A DNA stretch of 30,124 nt from Chryseobacterium sp. (GTDB lineage: Bacteria > Bacteroidota > Bacteroidia > Flavobacteriales > Weeksellaceae): assembly GCA_030146295.1 (NCBI GenBank), contig JASLCD010000027.1, positions 1-30,124 of the forward strand, given 5' to 3'. Below the pieces are notes generated by a model. That model was not told the DNA's origin and ran no database searches. It worked only from the letters and a program-made list of their open reading frames with translations. Shown one piece after another: positions 1-8,282 of this stretch (the first letter of the stretch is position 1; each line of letters opens with the position of its first letter). Position numbers and translations under genes: made by a program.

Positions 1-842
1 CCGTTCAAAAACCAAAATGGATCCGCGTAAAACTTCCTACCGGAAAGAATTACAGAGAGCTGAGAACTTTGGTTGATAAATATAAACTCAATACAATCTG
101 TCAAAGCGGAAGCTGCCCGAACATGGGAGAATGTTGGGGTGAAGGTACAGCCACTTTCATGATTTTAGGAAATATCTGTACAAGAAGCTGTGGATTCTGT
201 GGCGTAAAAACAGGAAAACCGCTTGATGTCAATTGGGATGAACCTGAAAAAGTAGCAAGATCAATTAAATTGATGAAGATCAAACACGCCGTTCTTACTT
301 CTGTAGACCGTGATGATCTGAAAGATATGGGATCTATCCTTTGGGGCGAAACAGTGAATGCCGTAAGAAGAATTTCACCGGGAACAACAATGGAAACTTT
401 GATTCCGGATTTTCAGGGGATCACAAAACATCTTGACAGACTGGTAGAAGTAGCTCCGGAAGTGATCTCTCACAACATGGAAACGGTAAAACGTCTCACC
501 AGAGAAGTGAGAATCCAGGCGAAGTATGAAAGAAGCCTTGAAGTATTAAGATATCTGAAAGAAGCGGGACAAAGAAGAACCAAAACAGGTGTAATGCTTG
601 GATTAGGTGAAACCAAAGATGAGGTATTCCAGACGATCGAAGATATCAGAAACGCGAATGTAGATGTTATTACCCTTGGGCAATATCTGCAGCCGACTAA
701 AAAGCATCTTCCTGTAAAAAAATTCATTACTCCTGAAGAATTTGATGAGTTTGGAGACTTTGCAAGAAGCTTAGGTTTCAGACACGTTGAAAGTTCTCCT
801 CTTGTAAGAAGCTCTTACCACGCAGAAAAACATATTCATTAA
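1..842 (+). CDS. lipA: Lipoyl synthase LipA, 5' end cut by the window
   Basis: Radical-SAM enzyme that inserts two sulfur atoms into protein-bound octanoyl groups to make lipoyl cofactor for 2-oxoacid dehydrogenases and the glycine cleavage system; cytosolic. The reading frame is open to the left edge (codons start at base 3, reading VQKPKWIRVKLPTG), so the start lies outside; the in-frame TTG at 69 is not the start. Visible motifs: the auxiliary iron-sulfur cluster motif C-x4-C-x5-C (CQSGSCPNMGEC), the radical-SAM C-x3-C-x2-C motif (CTRSCGFC), and the C-terminal RSSYHA signature whose serine ligates the auxiliary cluster in characterised LipA. Only the first few dozen residues appear to be missing. 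A strong intrinsic terminator follows directly, so it is the last gene of its unit. Confidence 0.97.
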   Translation, partial: VQKPKWIRVKLPTGKNYRELRTLVDKYKLNTICQSGSCPNMGECWGEGTATFMILGNICTRSCGFCGVKTGKPLDVNWDEPEKVARSIKLMKIKHAVLTSVDRDDLKDMGSILWGETVNAVRRISPGTTMETLIPDFQGITKHLDRLVEVAPEVISHNMETVKRLTREVRIQAKYERSLEVLRYLKEAGQRRTKTGVMLGLGETKDEVFQTIEDIRNANVDVITLGQYLQPTKKHLPVKKFITPEEFDEFGDFARSLGFRHVESSPLVRSSYHAEKHIH

Positions 843-850
843 AATACAAA

Positions 851-880
851 CCGTTCAGCAATGAACGGTTTTTTGTTTTT
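851..880 (+). terminator. Intrinsic terminator of lipA
   Basis: Stem CCGTTCA (851-857), loop GCAA, stem TGAACGG (862-868), then a T-rich tract to 880. It begins 8 bases after the lipA stop. The terminator after the first M13 peptidase gene (22753) has nearly the same stem and the same kind of tail. Confidence 0.9.
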
Positions 881-920
881 TAGGTGATAGGGATTAGGAT
901 CAGCAACCTTTACAATAACG

Positions 921-984
921 GCTGCCGTCATTCCCATCCTTTGGAGGGGTGGCAAAAATTCAAAGAATTTTTGCCGGGGTGGTC
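921..984. repeat. Dispersed palindromic intergenic element, copy 1
   Basis: Contains GGAGGGGTGGC, then a perfect 11-bp inverted repeat GGCAAAAATTC (951-961), loop AAA, GAATTTTTGCC (965-975), then GGGGTGGTCTAT. Related copies lie at 5236 and 22861. This is the most symmetrical of the three. It lies between lipA and the convergent AraC gene. The size, palindromy and intergenic position suggest a REP-like element; no coding function is supported. Confidence 0.75.
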
Positions 985-1010
985 TATACAACACTCACCA
1001 AAGCATCAAT

Positions 1011-1034
1011 AGAAGCGGACTTTAATCCGCTTCT
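1011..1034. terminator. Strong hairpin between convergent genes, possible terminator of the AraC gene
   Basis: Perfect 9-bp stem AGAAGCGGA / TCCGCTTCT around the loop CTTTAA. It lies 13 bases beyond the stop of the leftward AraC gene. Neither side has a long T run, so termination is uncertain. Its core, GCGGACTTTAATCCGC, resembles the hairpin at 5294-5313 (GCGGGCTTCAACCCGC), which also follows a copy of the palindromic element. Confidence 0.5.
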
Positions 1035-1046
1035 CATTACAATTAC

Positions 1047-1940
1047 TTAACAAGTCGTATCCTTCTTAATCACTCCAATTCTTCCATTAATTTCAATCGG
1101 TCTGAAATGTTTTTTCTTAAACTCAGAAGGTGTTTCTCCCGTATGTTGTTTGAACAGTTTATTAAAATAAGAAAGACTTTCAAAGCCCACCTGAAAACAG
1201 ACTTCGGTCACAGAATAATCTTTCAACAGAAATATTTTGGCCTGATTGATTCTGTAATTATTAACAAAGTCTGTAAAGGTCATATTCGTCTGCTTTTTAA
1301 AATAACGACAGAAGGCTGGAGTACTCAGGCTTACAATTTTTGCAATTTCGTTGACATTAGGTTTTTTGTCATAGTTTTCATGGATATAGTCATAGATGGT
1401 CCCCATTCTGATTTTATCATTTAAAAACCATTTGATTCTGGTATCTTCCTTGTTTAGTTCTTTTACTTCCGTTGAATCGGCCAGAATCTGCAGAATTTCA
1501 ATTAATCCCACCAAAGATTCAAAAGACTTTTTATCCTTAATGATCTGTAGTTTTTCAACCACTGTTTTTTTGGTATCTCCGGAGAATGATAATCCAAGGT
1601 ATGACCGTTCCAAAAGAGTTTTGATGTTCTCAAATTCAGGCACATGAAGAATAATATCCTGAAGAAAGTTTTCCCTCAGCTGCAGTACCATCTGTCTGCA
1701 TTCGGTCTGAATGCCGTAATCAAAATTAAGATGAGGAACATTGGCCCCAATCAATAGAAGATCACTGTCTGTAAAACCTGAAATATCTTTTCCCACATGA
1801 CGGATTCCGTTTACAGCCTCTACATATACCAGTTCAATTTCCGGATGATAATGCCAGAAAAAACAATTTTTCAGAGAAGGGGCAAATAGTTTGAATGATT
1901 TCCCTTTTTCAAATTCAATAATTTCCTTCTGGATTTTCAT
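1047..1940 (-). CDS. AraC-family transcriptional regulator
   Basis: Predicted DNA-binding regulator of 297 residues. The N-terminal part (about 15-95) looks like the cupin-type sensory domain of the family (HYHPEIELVYV, LLLIGANVPHLNF). The C-terminal part carries the two helix-turn-helix units: about 196-217 (VNEIAKIVSLSTPAFCRYFK) and about 244-266 (VTEVCFQVGFESLSYFNKLF), ending in the familiar GETPSEFKKKHF. It is transcribed away from an MFS exporter with a 182-base gap between the two starts. From this arrangement I infer that it controls the exporter and perhaps itself. The effector is unknown; the cupin core suggests a small ligand such as a sugar or aromatic compound. No operator could be identified by eye. 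Confidence 0.9.
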   Translation of the reverse strand: MKIQKEIIEFEKGKSFKLFAPSLKNCFFWHYHPEIELVYVEAVNGIRHVGKDISGFTDSDLLLIGANVPHLNFDYGIQTECRQMVLQLRENFLQDIILHVPEFENIKTLLERSYLGLSFSGDTKKTVVEKLQIIKDKKSFESLVGLIEILQILADSTEVKELNKEDTRIKWFLNDKIRMGTIYDYIHENYDKKPNVNEIAKIVSLSTPAFCRYFKKQTNMTFTDFVNNYRINQAKIFLLKDYSVTEVCFQVGFESLSYFNKLFKQHTGETPSEFKKKHFRPIEINGRIGVIKKDTTC

Positions 1941-2122
1941 TTTGTTCTCATTTGATTGTTTCTGAATATAAAATTAAATAAAAAGGTTAATATGGAGCAA
2001 ATTTTTATCATTCAAAGAGGAGTGAAATTCAAACTTTCTTTCGATTTTTGCACTTTCAAAATAAAGAGGCTCACGTATTTTTATGTTGAAAGAAATTAAT
2101 TCAGAAAAAAGATTTAGATACA

Positions 2123-3325
2123 ATGAAGATTGATAAAAGAATAATACCACTGGCTATCGGTGGTTTGGGAATAGGAACCACGGAATTTACCGTAATGGGA
2201 CTATTACCGGATATAGCAAAAACATTACAGATTACAATCCCTCAGGCCGGGCATTTAATTTCTGCCTATGCAATGGGAGTAGTTATCGGAGCTCCGATTC
2301 TGATCGGGTACTCGGTGAAATTTCCCCCGAAGAAAGTTCTGATAGCGTTTATGATCCTTTTTGCAATATTTAACGGACTTTCCGCTATTGCTCCCGATTA
2401 CAACAGCATGCTGATTATCCGTTTTCTGTCCGGGCTTCCTCACGGAGCATTCTTTGGAGTAGGAACGGTAGTTGCTTCAAAAATGGCAGGAAAAGGAAAA
2501 GAGGCATTTTATATATCGATGATGTTTACGGGGCTTACAGTCGCCAATCTGGCTATGGTTCCTCTGGTCACCTACATTGGGCATACATTCCACTGGAGGC
2601 TGTACTTTGCTATTGTAGCAGTCATTGGCCTTTTTGCCATATTATTTTTGAAACTGTGGCTTCCTGCAATGGAGTCTAACCAGAATACCCACTTCATGGA
2701 AGAGCTGAAATTCCTTAAAAACAAACAGTCGTGGCTGGTACTTGCTATTACAGCGATTGGGTTTGGAGGACTTTTTACCTGGTTAAGTTATATAACTCCA
2801 TTAATGACCGTTGTAGCCGGTATCAAGAGCAGCCAGATGGCTTATGTGATGGTTCTTGCCGGAGCCGGAATGGTAGTAGGAAACCTGGTTGGAGGTATTG
2901 TTTCCGACAAACTGGGCCCTGAGAAGACCTGTGCACTTCTGATCTTCCTGATGATGATTTCACTTGGAGGGGTTTTCTTCCTTGCAGAATATAAAAATAT
3001 AGCGCTGGTATTGACCTTTATGTGCGGTGCTTTATCGATGTCTATTGCATCACCTATCAATATTATGATGATGAAAGCTGCTCCAAAAAGCGAAATGATG
3101 GCGGCGGCTTTTATGCAGGCCGGTTTTAATATTGCCAATGCAATGGGAGCTTTCTTTGGGGGCATTCCTTTAGAATATGGGTATTCATTCAATTATCCAT
3201 CGCTGGTAGGAGTGGGGATGACTTTTATAGGAGTGGTTATAAGTATAAGGTATATGTATCTGTACGGATCAGGCGCTCAGAATAAAGAAGAAACTGTTAC
3301 AGAATGCGTATCGTGTGATAAATAG
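2123..3325 (+). CDS. MFS transporter, AraJ/YdhP-like (DHA1) exporter
   Basis: Integral inner-membrane proton-coupled transporter of 400 residues with about 12 hydrophobic segments, the usual MFS size. The N-terminal GGLGIGTTEFTVMGLLPDIA, the LISAYAMGVVIGAP segment and RFLSGLPHGAFFGVG are typical of the AraJ/YdhP group of drug or sugar efflux permeases. A motif-A-like loop recurs in the second half (GGIVSDKLGPEKT); the first-half equivalent is poorly conserved (GYSVKFPPKK). The substrate cannot be read from sequence. The gene is divergent from the AraC regulator at 1047-1940, suggesting regulated efflux. A bidirectional terminator follows. The tail after the last helix is short and ends ECVSCDK. 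Confidence 0.9.
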   Translation: MKIDKRIIPLAIGGLGIGTTEFTVMGLLPDIAKTLQITIPQAGHLISAYAMGVVIGAPILIGYSVKFPPKKVLIAFMILFAIFNGLSAIAPDYNSMLIIRFLSGLPHGAFFGVGTVVASKMAGKGKEAFYISMMFTGLTVANLAMVPLVTYIGHTFHWRLYFAIVAVIGLFAILFLKLWLPAMESNQNTHFMEELKFLKNKQSWLVLAITAIGFGGLFTWLSYITPLMTVVAGIKSSQMAYVMVLAGAGMVVGNLVGGIVSDKLGPEKTCALLIFLMMISLGGVFFLAEYKNIALVLTFMCGALSMSIASPINIMMMKAAPKSEMMAAAFMQAGFNIANAMGAFFGGIPLEYGYSFNYPSLVGVGMTFIGVVISIRYMYLYGSGAQNKEETVTECVSCDK

Positions 3326-3353
3326 AAATGTAAATGATCATGTAAAGAATAAA

Positions 3354-3388
3354 AAAAGAGCCTGTTTCAGTGATAAACAGGCTCTTTT
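3354..3388. terminator. Bidirectional intrinsic terminator
   Basis: Stem AAAAGAGCCTGTTT / AAACAGGCTCTTTT around the loop CAGTGAT (3368-3374), with A-rich and T-rich flanks. It can end both the rightward MFS gene and the leftward gene at 3404. Confidence 0.92.
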
Positions 3389-3403
3389 GTATAACATGAG
3401 TTT

Positions 3404-3784
3404 TTATACCTCTACCTCATCTCCGTTTTTGCACCAGTAGAGGGCATTGTATAAATTTTCTTTTGGGAAAGATTTAAACTCTCCCGGCATCAGAACACTG
3501 AAAATACTGGTAAAATTACGTATACCTTCTTTGTCGGTAACAATGGCTGACCGATTCCAGTTGGTAAGATTTTTCAATCCCAGCAGCAAATCTTCAAGCC
3601 ATGCTCCCATGGTAAAATTATCCAGATCGGTATCCAAATACAATAAATAATTCAACTCACCGAATTGTTCTACCTTCTCTTTTACACGCGGGATTACCAG
3701 TCTTTCAAAATCCTCTTTCGTTACTTCTCCCGTTGCATTGAATGCTGCAACATTTTCCGGGGCTTCTGGAATAATTGTTATCAT
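3404..3784 (-). CDS. SpoIIAA-like / STAS-fold protein
   Basis: Small cytosolic protein of 126 residues, starting MITIIPEAPENVAAF. The pattern of an N-terminal strand, an acidic segment (GEVTKEDFERLVIPRVKEKVEQFG), NYLLYLDTDLDNFTMGAWLEDLLLGL and SAIVTDKEGIRNFTSIFSVLMPGEFKSFP matches the SpoIIAA-like (STAS/SEC14-like) family. Its members are small ligand- or partner-binding proteins without a settled function. A longer reading frame extends upstream to 3910, but that would overlap the start of the divergent gene at 3900 and adds a non-homologous AT-rich leader, so the ATG at 3784 is preferred. It is not in an operon. Family confidence is good, function unknown. Confidence 0.85.
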   Translation of the reverse strand: MITIIPEAPENVAAFNATGEVTKEDFERLVIPRVKEKVEQFGELNYLLYLDTDLDNFTMGAWLEDLLLGLKNLTNWNRSAIVTDKEGIRNFTSIFSVLMPGEFKSFPKENLYNALYWCKNGDEVEV

Positions 3785-3899
3785 AATGAATATTTTATGG
3801 TGGTTTGAGCTTAAAAGAATAACAATAATTACACCATAATTTGATGAAAAATTGTTAAAAAAGGTATAAATCTTGTTGCTTTCTGTATAAAATAGTAAT

Positions 3900-5105
3900 A
3901 TGGATCTCAAATCAAATGAACCTTTCTGGCTGTTAAAGAACGGATTAATAACCTCCTATCCCTCTTTAAAATCAAATGAAGAATGCGATGTTCTTATCGT
4001 GGGAGGAGGCATTACAGGAAGTCTGATTGCTCATCAGATGATTGAAGACGGATACAATACAATCCTTATCGATAAAAGGGAACTTTGTAACGGAAGTACT
4101 TCTGCCACTACTTCAATGCTGCAGTACGAAATAGATGTTGCTCTCTATGAGCTGATAGAAAAGATAGGGGAGAGAGGGGCTGTCCTAAGTTATAAAGCCT
4201 GTAGTGACGCCATTGATTCGATAGAAAAGCTTACAAAAATCGTCAAGTCCAAAGCAGGTTTCAAACGAAAAAAATCATTGTATTTCGCTTCAAAAAAGAA
4301 AGATTCAGCATGGCTGAAAAAAGAGTATGAGACCAGAAAACAACACGGATTTGCAGTGCAGTGGCTGGAAGCAGAACAGATTCTGAAGAAATTTGGATTT
4401 GAGAATACATATGGCGGAATTTTATCAGAACAGGGAGCAAGCATTGACGCATTTCAGTTTGCGCATGAACTGTTCATCCATAATGTAAAGAAAGGATTGA
4501 AGATATTTGATAAGACCGAAATGATACAAGTGGAGGAACATAAAGGATTTAATCTGGCTACTGTAAACAGCGGATGTCAGATTAAAGCAAAAAAGATCAT
4601 TTACTGCATTGGATATGAAAGCAAAAACCTGCTGAAAGAAAACTTCGTTAATCTGAAAAGTACCTATGCTGTCGTTTCCGAAATAGACAAAGAAAGGTTT
4701 AAAAACATCAGCAGTACATTGGTTTGGAATACCGATGAACCTTATCTCTATATGCGGACTACCGATGACGGAAGAATTCTTATCGGAGGAGGAGATGAAG
4801 ATTTTTATAATGCTGAAAAACGGGATACTCTCCTCAATAAAAAAGAAAAAGAGATCCTTACAAATCTAAAGAAAATAAAACCTGATTACCATTTTTATCC
4901 TGATTTTGTATGGGCCGGAACTTTTGGAGAAACAAAAGACGGTTTACCATATATCGGCGAACACGAAAAATTTAAAAACTCCTATTTCGTGCTGGGCTTT
5001 GGGGGAAATGGAATTACTTTTTCAGCAACGGGAATGGAGATGACTTCTCTATTTATGAAAAACAAAAAACATCCGCTGTCGAGATATTTCAAATTTGGGA
5101 GATGA
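3900..5105 (+). CDS. FAD-dependent oxidoreductase of the DAO family
   Basis: Flavoprotein of 401 residues. A Rossmann FAD-binding motif is visible near the N-terminus: DVLIVGGGITGSLIA (residues about 30-44), with an acidic residue (LIDKRE, D58) at the end of the second strand. The following NGSTSATTSMLQYEID is a DAO-type flavin contact region. The C-terminal FGETKDGLPYIGE and FGGNGITFSATGMEM are typical of glycine oxidase, gamma-glutamylputrescine oxidase and OrdL-like amine oxidases. It probably oxidises an amine or amino acid, but the substrate cannot be given. No signal peptide is seen, so it is probably cytosolic. It is divergent from the SpoIIAA-like gene with 115 bases between starts. 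I could not find a convincing TAnnTTTG promoter there. Confidence 0.88.
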   Translation: MDLKSNEPFWLLKNGLITSYPSLKSNEECDVLIVGGGITGSLIAHQMIEDGYNTILIDKRELCNGSTSATTSMLQYEIDVALYELIEKIGERGAVLSYKACSDAIDSIEKLTKIVKSKAGFKRKKSLYFASKKKDSAWLKKEYETRKQHGFAVQWLEAEQILKKFGFENTYGGILSEQGASIDAFQFAHELFIHNVKKGLKIFDKTEMIQVEEHKGFNLATVNSGCQIKAKKIIYCIGYESKNLLKENFVNLKSTYAVVSEIDKERFKNISSTLVWNTDEPYLYMRTTDDGRILIGGGDEDFYNAEKRDTLLNKKEKEILTNLKKIKPDYHFYPDFVWAGTFGETKDGLPYIGEHEKFKNSYFVLGFGGNGITFSATGMEMTSLFMKNKKHPLSRYFKFGR

Positions 5106-5138
5106 TTGTGTCATTACCATGAAAGTCACAACATTTTT
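5104..5138 (+). terminator. Weak hairpin after the DAO oxidoreductase gene
   Basis: TTGTG-TCAT (5106-5114) can pair with ATGA and CACAA (5119-5131, with a bulge), followed by CATTTTTTA. The stem is imperfect and the tail short. It is a candidate terminator only. Confidence 0.3.
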
Positions 5139-5235
5139 TAGCGTCTTTGTTTATTTTAAGTTTAATACTTACGGATCTAAAGCGTACAAAATTTTTAAAA
5201 GAATCTACAATTTTAAACTACAATAAGAATTATTT

Positions 5236-5286
5236 TGCCCCTTCTGGAGGCGTGGCGAAAATTCAAAGGATTTTTGACGGGGTGGT
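5236..5286. repeat. Dispersed palindromic intergenic element, copy 2
   Basis: GCCCCTTCTGGAGGCGTGG followed by GCGAAAATTC-AAA-GGATTTTTGAC and GGGGTGG. It is a diverged copy of the elements at 921 and 22861, with several changes that weaken the central palindrome. A hairpin terminator begins 8 bases further on. Confidence 0.72.
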
Positions 5287-5290
5287 TAAA

Positions 5291-5313
5291 AAAAAGCGGG
5301 CTTCAACCCGCTT
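5291..5313 (-). terminator. Intrinsic terminator of the vWA gene (leftward)
   Basis: Stem AAGCGGG / CCCGCTT around CTTCAA. The A run on the left (5287-5295) becomes a U run in leftward transcripts. It lies just beyond the stop of the leftward gene at 5319. Confidence 0.88.
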
Positions 5314-5318
5314 TATAA

Positions 5319-6509
5319 CTACAAACTATACCCCTTCTTTTTAGCCAGCTCAACAATAGAACGCTCAATGGCTTTTCCCAGATCATCAGAATCATCAGTT
5401 CCCCGTTTTTTCATTTCTCCGTCAATATAAGTCTGTCGTTTTTTAGAAAGCTCTTCAATGTCTTTCTGAATTTTGTCACGGGCGGCAGACTTTGCTGTGA
5501 TTGTTTTTTGAATTTCTTCTTTGCTTTTTCCTTTCAGCTCGGCAGGAAGCTCACTTTCTTTTACATTGGCAATAAATCCGGCATCTTTTTCAGCTTTATC
5601 TACCAGATCCCAGTGATCATTTTTATAAGCATTCTTTTTAGATTTGGCAACGGCTCTTTCCACCAAGTTGGAAGCTGACTGCGATTCAGCGTTTTTATCC
5701 TGGGTGATCTGCTTCAGCCTGTAATCTGAACCATGACTTCCATAATAGATATAGGTGTCATTCAGTTTGGCATTGCATTCGGAAATTTTGGTGTCGTAAG
5801 GCGTTTCAATGTAGATTACTTTTCTGTCACTGTCGATATTAAAATATTTTCCACCACCCAATAATGCTCCGTTTTGCCAGGAAGTTTGGATTCCTTCCTC
5901 CCGGCTTCCACAAAAAATGGTGTTGGTATAAATATTTTTATCCCTGGCTTTTGAAACAACCTCTTTATAATTTATTTTTCCCTGATTGAATGCTTCATTA
6001 CCTGCAATGTAAATCAGTTTCATACTTTTCTCATTGCTATCCCAGTTGAGGTTGGCATAGGCATCGCGAATAACAGCGCCGCAATATTCACTGCCGCCAT
6101 TGGTTCTTAAGGCGAATAGCTTTTCAGAAACAAGATCAAGATCCTGGGTAAGAGGGGCAACCTGGCGGATGTAATTCTCATCACGGATTCCGTCGTTGCC
6201 ATATTCATACAGGGCAATTTCAATCTGAGGAGATTTTCCGTTGTACTTTAGAGTGGTCAAAGTATTTACAATATTCCAGAGTCTGGATTTTGCCTGATCA
6301 ATCAGCCCGTCCATACTATTGGAAGTATCCAGTAAAAGAGCGACCTGAATTTTATTGTCCTTTAAGGTTGACCGGGCCGGAATCAATGTTACTTTTTGTC
6401 CCTGTAAATCCCTGCCAGCATTACTTTGTGCAGAGCGGTTATCCGGAATATTGCCGGAGCTTAAAAAAGCTGTACCCGCTGCAAGTGCTAAGATTTTTAA
6501 AGTTGTCAT
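5319..6509 (-). CDS. Exported von Willebrand factor A (vWA) domain protein
   Basis: Protein of 396 residues with a short hydrophobic N-terminus (LKILALAAGTAFLSSG) that looks like a signal peptide. The vWA domain begins about residue 54 with the MIDAS motif D-x-S-x-S (VALLLDTSNSMDG, D61), which binds a divalent metal in functional domains. The region that usually gives the later MIDAS aspartate reads LIYIAGNEAF, with Asn there, so the site may be incomplete. After the domain (about residue 260 on) the chain is lysine- and glutamate-rich and likely helical or coiled coil. It is 18 bases downstream of the MuiA-like gene, so probably co-transcribed with it from the promoter at 8154. Its role is unknown; vWA domains usually mediate protein contacts. 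Confidence 0.88.
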   Translation of the reverse strand: MTTLKILALAAGTAFLSSGNIPDNRSAQSNAGRDLQGQKVTLIPARSTLKDNKIQVALLLDTSNSMDGLIDQAKSRLWNIVNTLTTLKYNGKSPQIEIALYEYGNDGIRDENYIRQVAPLTQDLDLVSEKLFALRTNGGSEYCGAVIRDAYANLNWDSNEKSMKLIYIAGNEAFNQGKINYKEVVSKARDKNIYTNTIFCGSREEGIQTSWQNGALLGGGKYFNIDSDRKVIYIETPYDTKISECNAKLNDTYIYYGSHGSDYRLKQITQDKNAESQSASNLVERAVAKSKKNAYKNDHWDLVDKAEKDAGFIANVKESELPAELKGKSKEEIQKTITAKSAARDKIQKDIEELSKKRQTYIDGEMKKRGTDDSDDLGKAIERSIVELAKKKGYSL

Positions 6510-6527
6510 ATTGTTATTTATTATTGG

Positions 6528-8129
6528 TTATCTGTTGTAGTACCGGATCTTTATATCTTTAGGATACTTTACTTCATAGGAGAATATTATCTTTTCAGAA
6601 TTGCCGGAACCAATGTTTTTGTTCCACAGGACGCTTCCCGTTTTATCATCAAGGTTTCCTCCGTCAAGCCCCAGTGTTTTGACCAGGATCTTAGAATTTT
6701 CACTTATAGGGAGCTGATCAAGAACTTCCAGTTCAATATTTTCTTTTGTATTATTTCTGATACTGATCTGGTAAGACTCTGTTTCCCATTTGTTGGCATT
6801 CATTGCCTTTTGAGAAGTTTTATCTTCAAGCTTGATTCTTTTTACGGTGATTCTTTCATCTGCTCCCAGAGAAATGGGGAATTCATCTTTCACATAACTG
6901 CTGGTAATATTGGTGTTTCCGATATAATTATCATCAAAATAAATATTGGCTTCTCCGTTGATGAGATTGAGATTCTGCCAGTTTTTTACAAAAGCCATCA
7001 GGAATACCTGATTATTAAGTTTCGGAACCGTATGGTATTTATAGGCAGCATCCAATTGTTTTTTATCCAGAATTACATACTGTTCCTTCTCCTGGCTTAC
7101 AATGGTCTGATTATAATTCAGCTCATAGATCACATTCATCTGGCTGTCAGAAACTGTAGCTATCGGAACCTGGCTTGGTTTTGCGGCGATATCTTCTCTC
7201 ATCTGATAGGCATTGGCTGCCGAAATCTCCTTTTTAAGCTTATATCCGGATACTTCTGCCTGAGAATTGTAAGGCGTATATTCAGCTACATAAAGCGGAG
7301 ATAAAATAGGTCTGTCCTGATTGTATGAGGGTCTGTAGGTAGAGACAAATAACTTCACATTCTTCCAATCCTGTCCTGTATTCTGATAAATTTTACCTTT
7401 ATAAACCATTTCGAGAGGTTTTTTCACAGATTGAGCCCTTAGATCATAAGAAGGTACCCAGCCTGCATCAGAAACGATATAGCTTATCCCAAGATTCAGA
7501 CTGGTTTCATTATCTGCAAGAATTTCAAGAAGAAGCTCTTTTCTGTTGGTGTTTTTATGAGTCTGTTCTTCAGCGGATTGTTTGCCAAATTTTGCGATGC
7601 CTTCATCCAGTACCTCTTTTTGCTCTTTCAGGAGAAAAACCTGATTGTCGATTTCCAGCATTCTTTTTCTGTAAAATTCTGTAAGCTTAATCAGTTGTTC
7701 CTGTGGAGTGGATTTATCATGGGTAGACACTTTTAAATTATCATTGATGATATTCTGTTCCCCTGTCAGATTTTTGATCTGTATATTCAGCAGGTTGACC
7801 TGTCTTTGAAGTTTTTTTGTTTCCTCCGCAATTTTCTTTTCACTGTCTGACAGCTCATCGTTTTTCAGGAAATTACTTTGGGGCGTAATGGAAAGAAGTG
7901 TTGTATTTTTCTCAAGATTGATCTTGTACGTATTCTCATCCAGATTGTTGGGAAGGTTGACAATCTTTACCGTATTTCTTCCTTTCTGAAGAGTTACATT
8001 CGTACTTCCGAAAACTTTTGCTCCCTGAAGAAATACGGTGGCCTGTTTTACTTCGATTTCTTTTCTGATTTCCTGTGCTTTGATCACGGCAACCGAAAAT
8101 GTGATGAGTATTAACAAATAGCGTTTCAT
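6528..8129 (-). CDS. MuiA-like exported protein (DUF4140/DUF4139)
   Basis: Protein of 533 residues with a clear signal peptide (MKRYLLILITFSVAVIKAQ). The N-terminal beta-rich part (EIEVKQATVFLQGAKVFGS) fits DUF4140. It is followed by a coiled-coil stretch (about 90-190). The C-terminal half, from NLGISYIVSDAGWVPSYDLR through WKNVKLFVST, fits DUF4139. This architecture is that of the so-called mucoidy inhibitor MuiA family, whose molecular function is not established. It is the first gene of a probable two-gene unit with the vWA gene. The paired repeat at 8190-8219 and a -7-like element at 8154-8162 precede it with an expected leader of about 20 bases. Probably periplasmic or outer-membrane associated. 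Confidence 0.9.
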   Translation of the reverse strand: MKRYLLILITFSVAVIKAQEIRKEIEVKQATVFLQGAKVFGSTNVTLQKGRNTVKIVNLPNNLDENTYKINLEKNTTLLSITPQSNFLKNDELSDSEKKIAEETKKLQRQVNLLNIQIKNLTGEQNIINDNLKVSTHDKSTPQEQLIKLTEFYRKRMLEIDNQVFLLKEQKEVLDEGIAKFGKQSAEEQTHKNTNRKELLLEILADNETSLNLGISYIVSDAGWVPSYDLRAQSVKKPLEMVYKGKIYQNTGQDWKNVKLFVSTYRPSYNQDRPILSPLYVAEYTPYNSQAEVSGYKLKKEISAANAYQMREDIAAKPSQVPIATVSDSQMNVIYELNYNQTIVSQEKEQYVILDKKQLDAAYKYHTVPKLNNQVFLMAFVKNWQNLNLINGEANIYFDDNYIGNTNITSSYVKDEFPISLGADERITVKRIKLEDKTSQKAMNANKWETESYQISIRNNTKENIELEVLDQLPISENSKILVKTLGLDGGNLDDKTGSVLWNKNIGSGNSEKIIFSYEVKYPKDIKIRYYNR

Positions 8130-8153
8130 TGTTTATTATTTTGAATTCCTGAA

Positions 8154-8162
8154 GTAAAATTA
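8154..8162 (-). promoter_or_regulatory. Candidate -7 element of the MuiA/vWA unit
   Basis: Reads TAATTTTAC on the leftward strand, close to the Bacteroidetes consensus TAnnTTTG(C). Exactly 27 bases separate it from the nearer ACTTGGTGA repeat, the same as for SIMPL-1. No TTTG -33 element is visible, as expected if an activator is needed. Confidence 0.6.
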
Positions 8163-8189
8163 TCCCTATTTAAGGCCGGAAATCGGGAA

Positions 8190-8219
8190 ACTTGGTGAAG
8201 TGGCCTTTTGACTTGGTGA
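8190..8219. promoter_or_regulatory. Paired direct repeat, putative LytTR-regulator site A
   Basis: ACTTGGTGA at 8190-8198 and again at 8211-8219, spacer 12 bases. The same pair with the same spacing is found at 9025 and 10052. Read on the leftward strand each unit is TCACCAAGT. Two 9-bp direct repeats with a 12-13 bp spacer is the known layout of LytTR-domain sites (AgrA, AlgR type). Confidence 0.8.
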
Positions 8220-8238
8220 GTTTGTGGCAGGCAAAAAC

Positions 8239-8270
8239 TAAAAGACAGCTCCCAAAGGAACTGTCTTTTA
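8239..8270 (-). terminator. Intrinsic terminator of the SIMPL-1 gene (leftward)
   Basis: TAAAAGACAG (8239-8248) pairs with CTGTCTTTTA (8261-8270), with additional TCC/GGA pairing inside. A-rich sequence at 8233-8242 gives a U-rich end in leftward transcripts. It separates SIMPL-1 from the MuiA/vWA unit. Confidence 0.88.
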
Positions 8271-8282
8271 AAATTTGTTATT

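Noticed and set aside
991..1003. ACTCACCAAAGC near the AraC gene as a fourth LytTR half-site
   Set aside because: Only one unit, imperfect at the last base, no partner 21 bp away, and placed downstream of both neighbouring genes.
3785..3910. N-terminal extension of the SpoIIAA-like protein
   Set aside because: It would overlap the start of the divergent oxidoreductase and has no similarity to the family; the internal ATG at 3784 fits.
5147..5344. 65-residue rightward open frame covering palindromic element copy 2
   Set aside because: It runs through the repeat element and the terminator and has no protein-like features; the peptide GGVAKIQRIFDGVV is just the repeat translated.
6810..7304. 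164-residue rightward open frame opposite the MuiA-like gene
   Set aside because: Antisense of a well-supported coding region, with no start context or recognisable domain.
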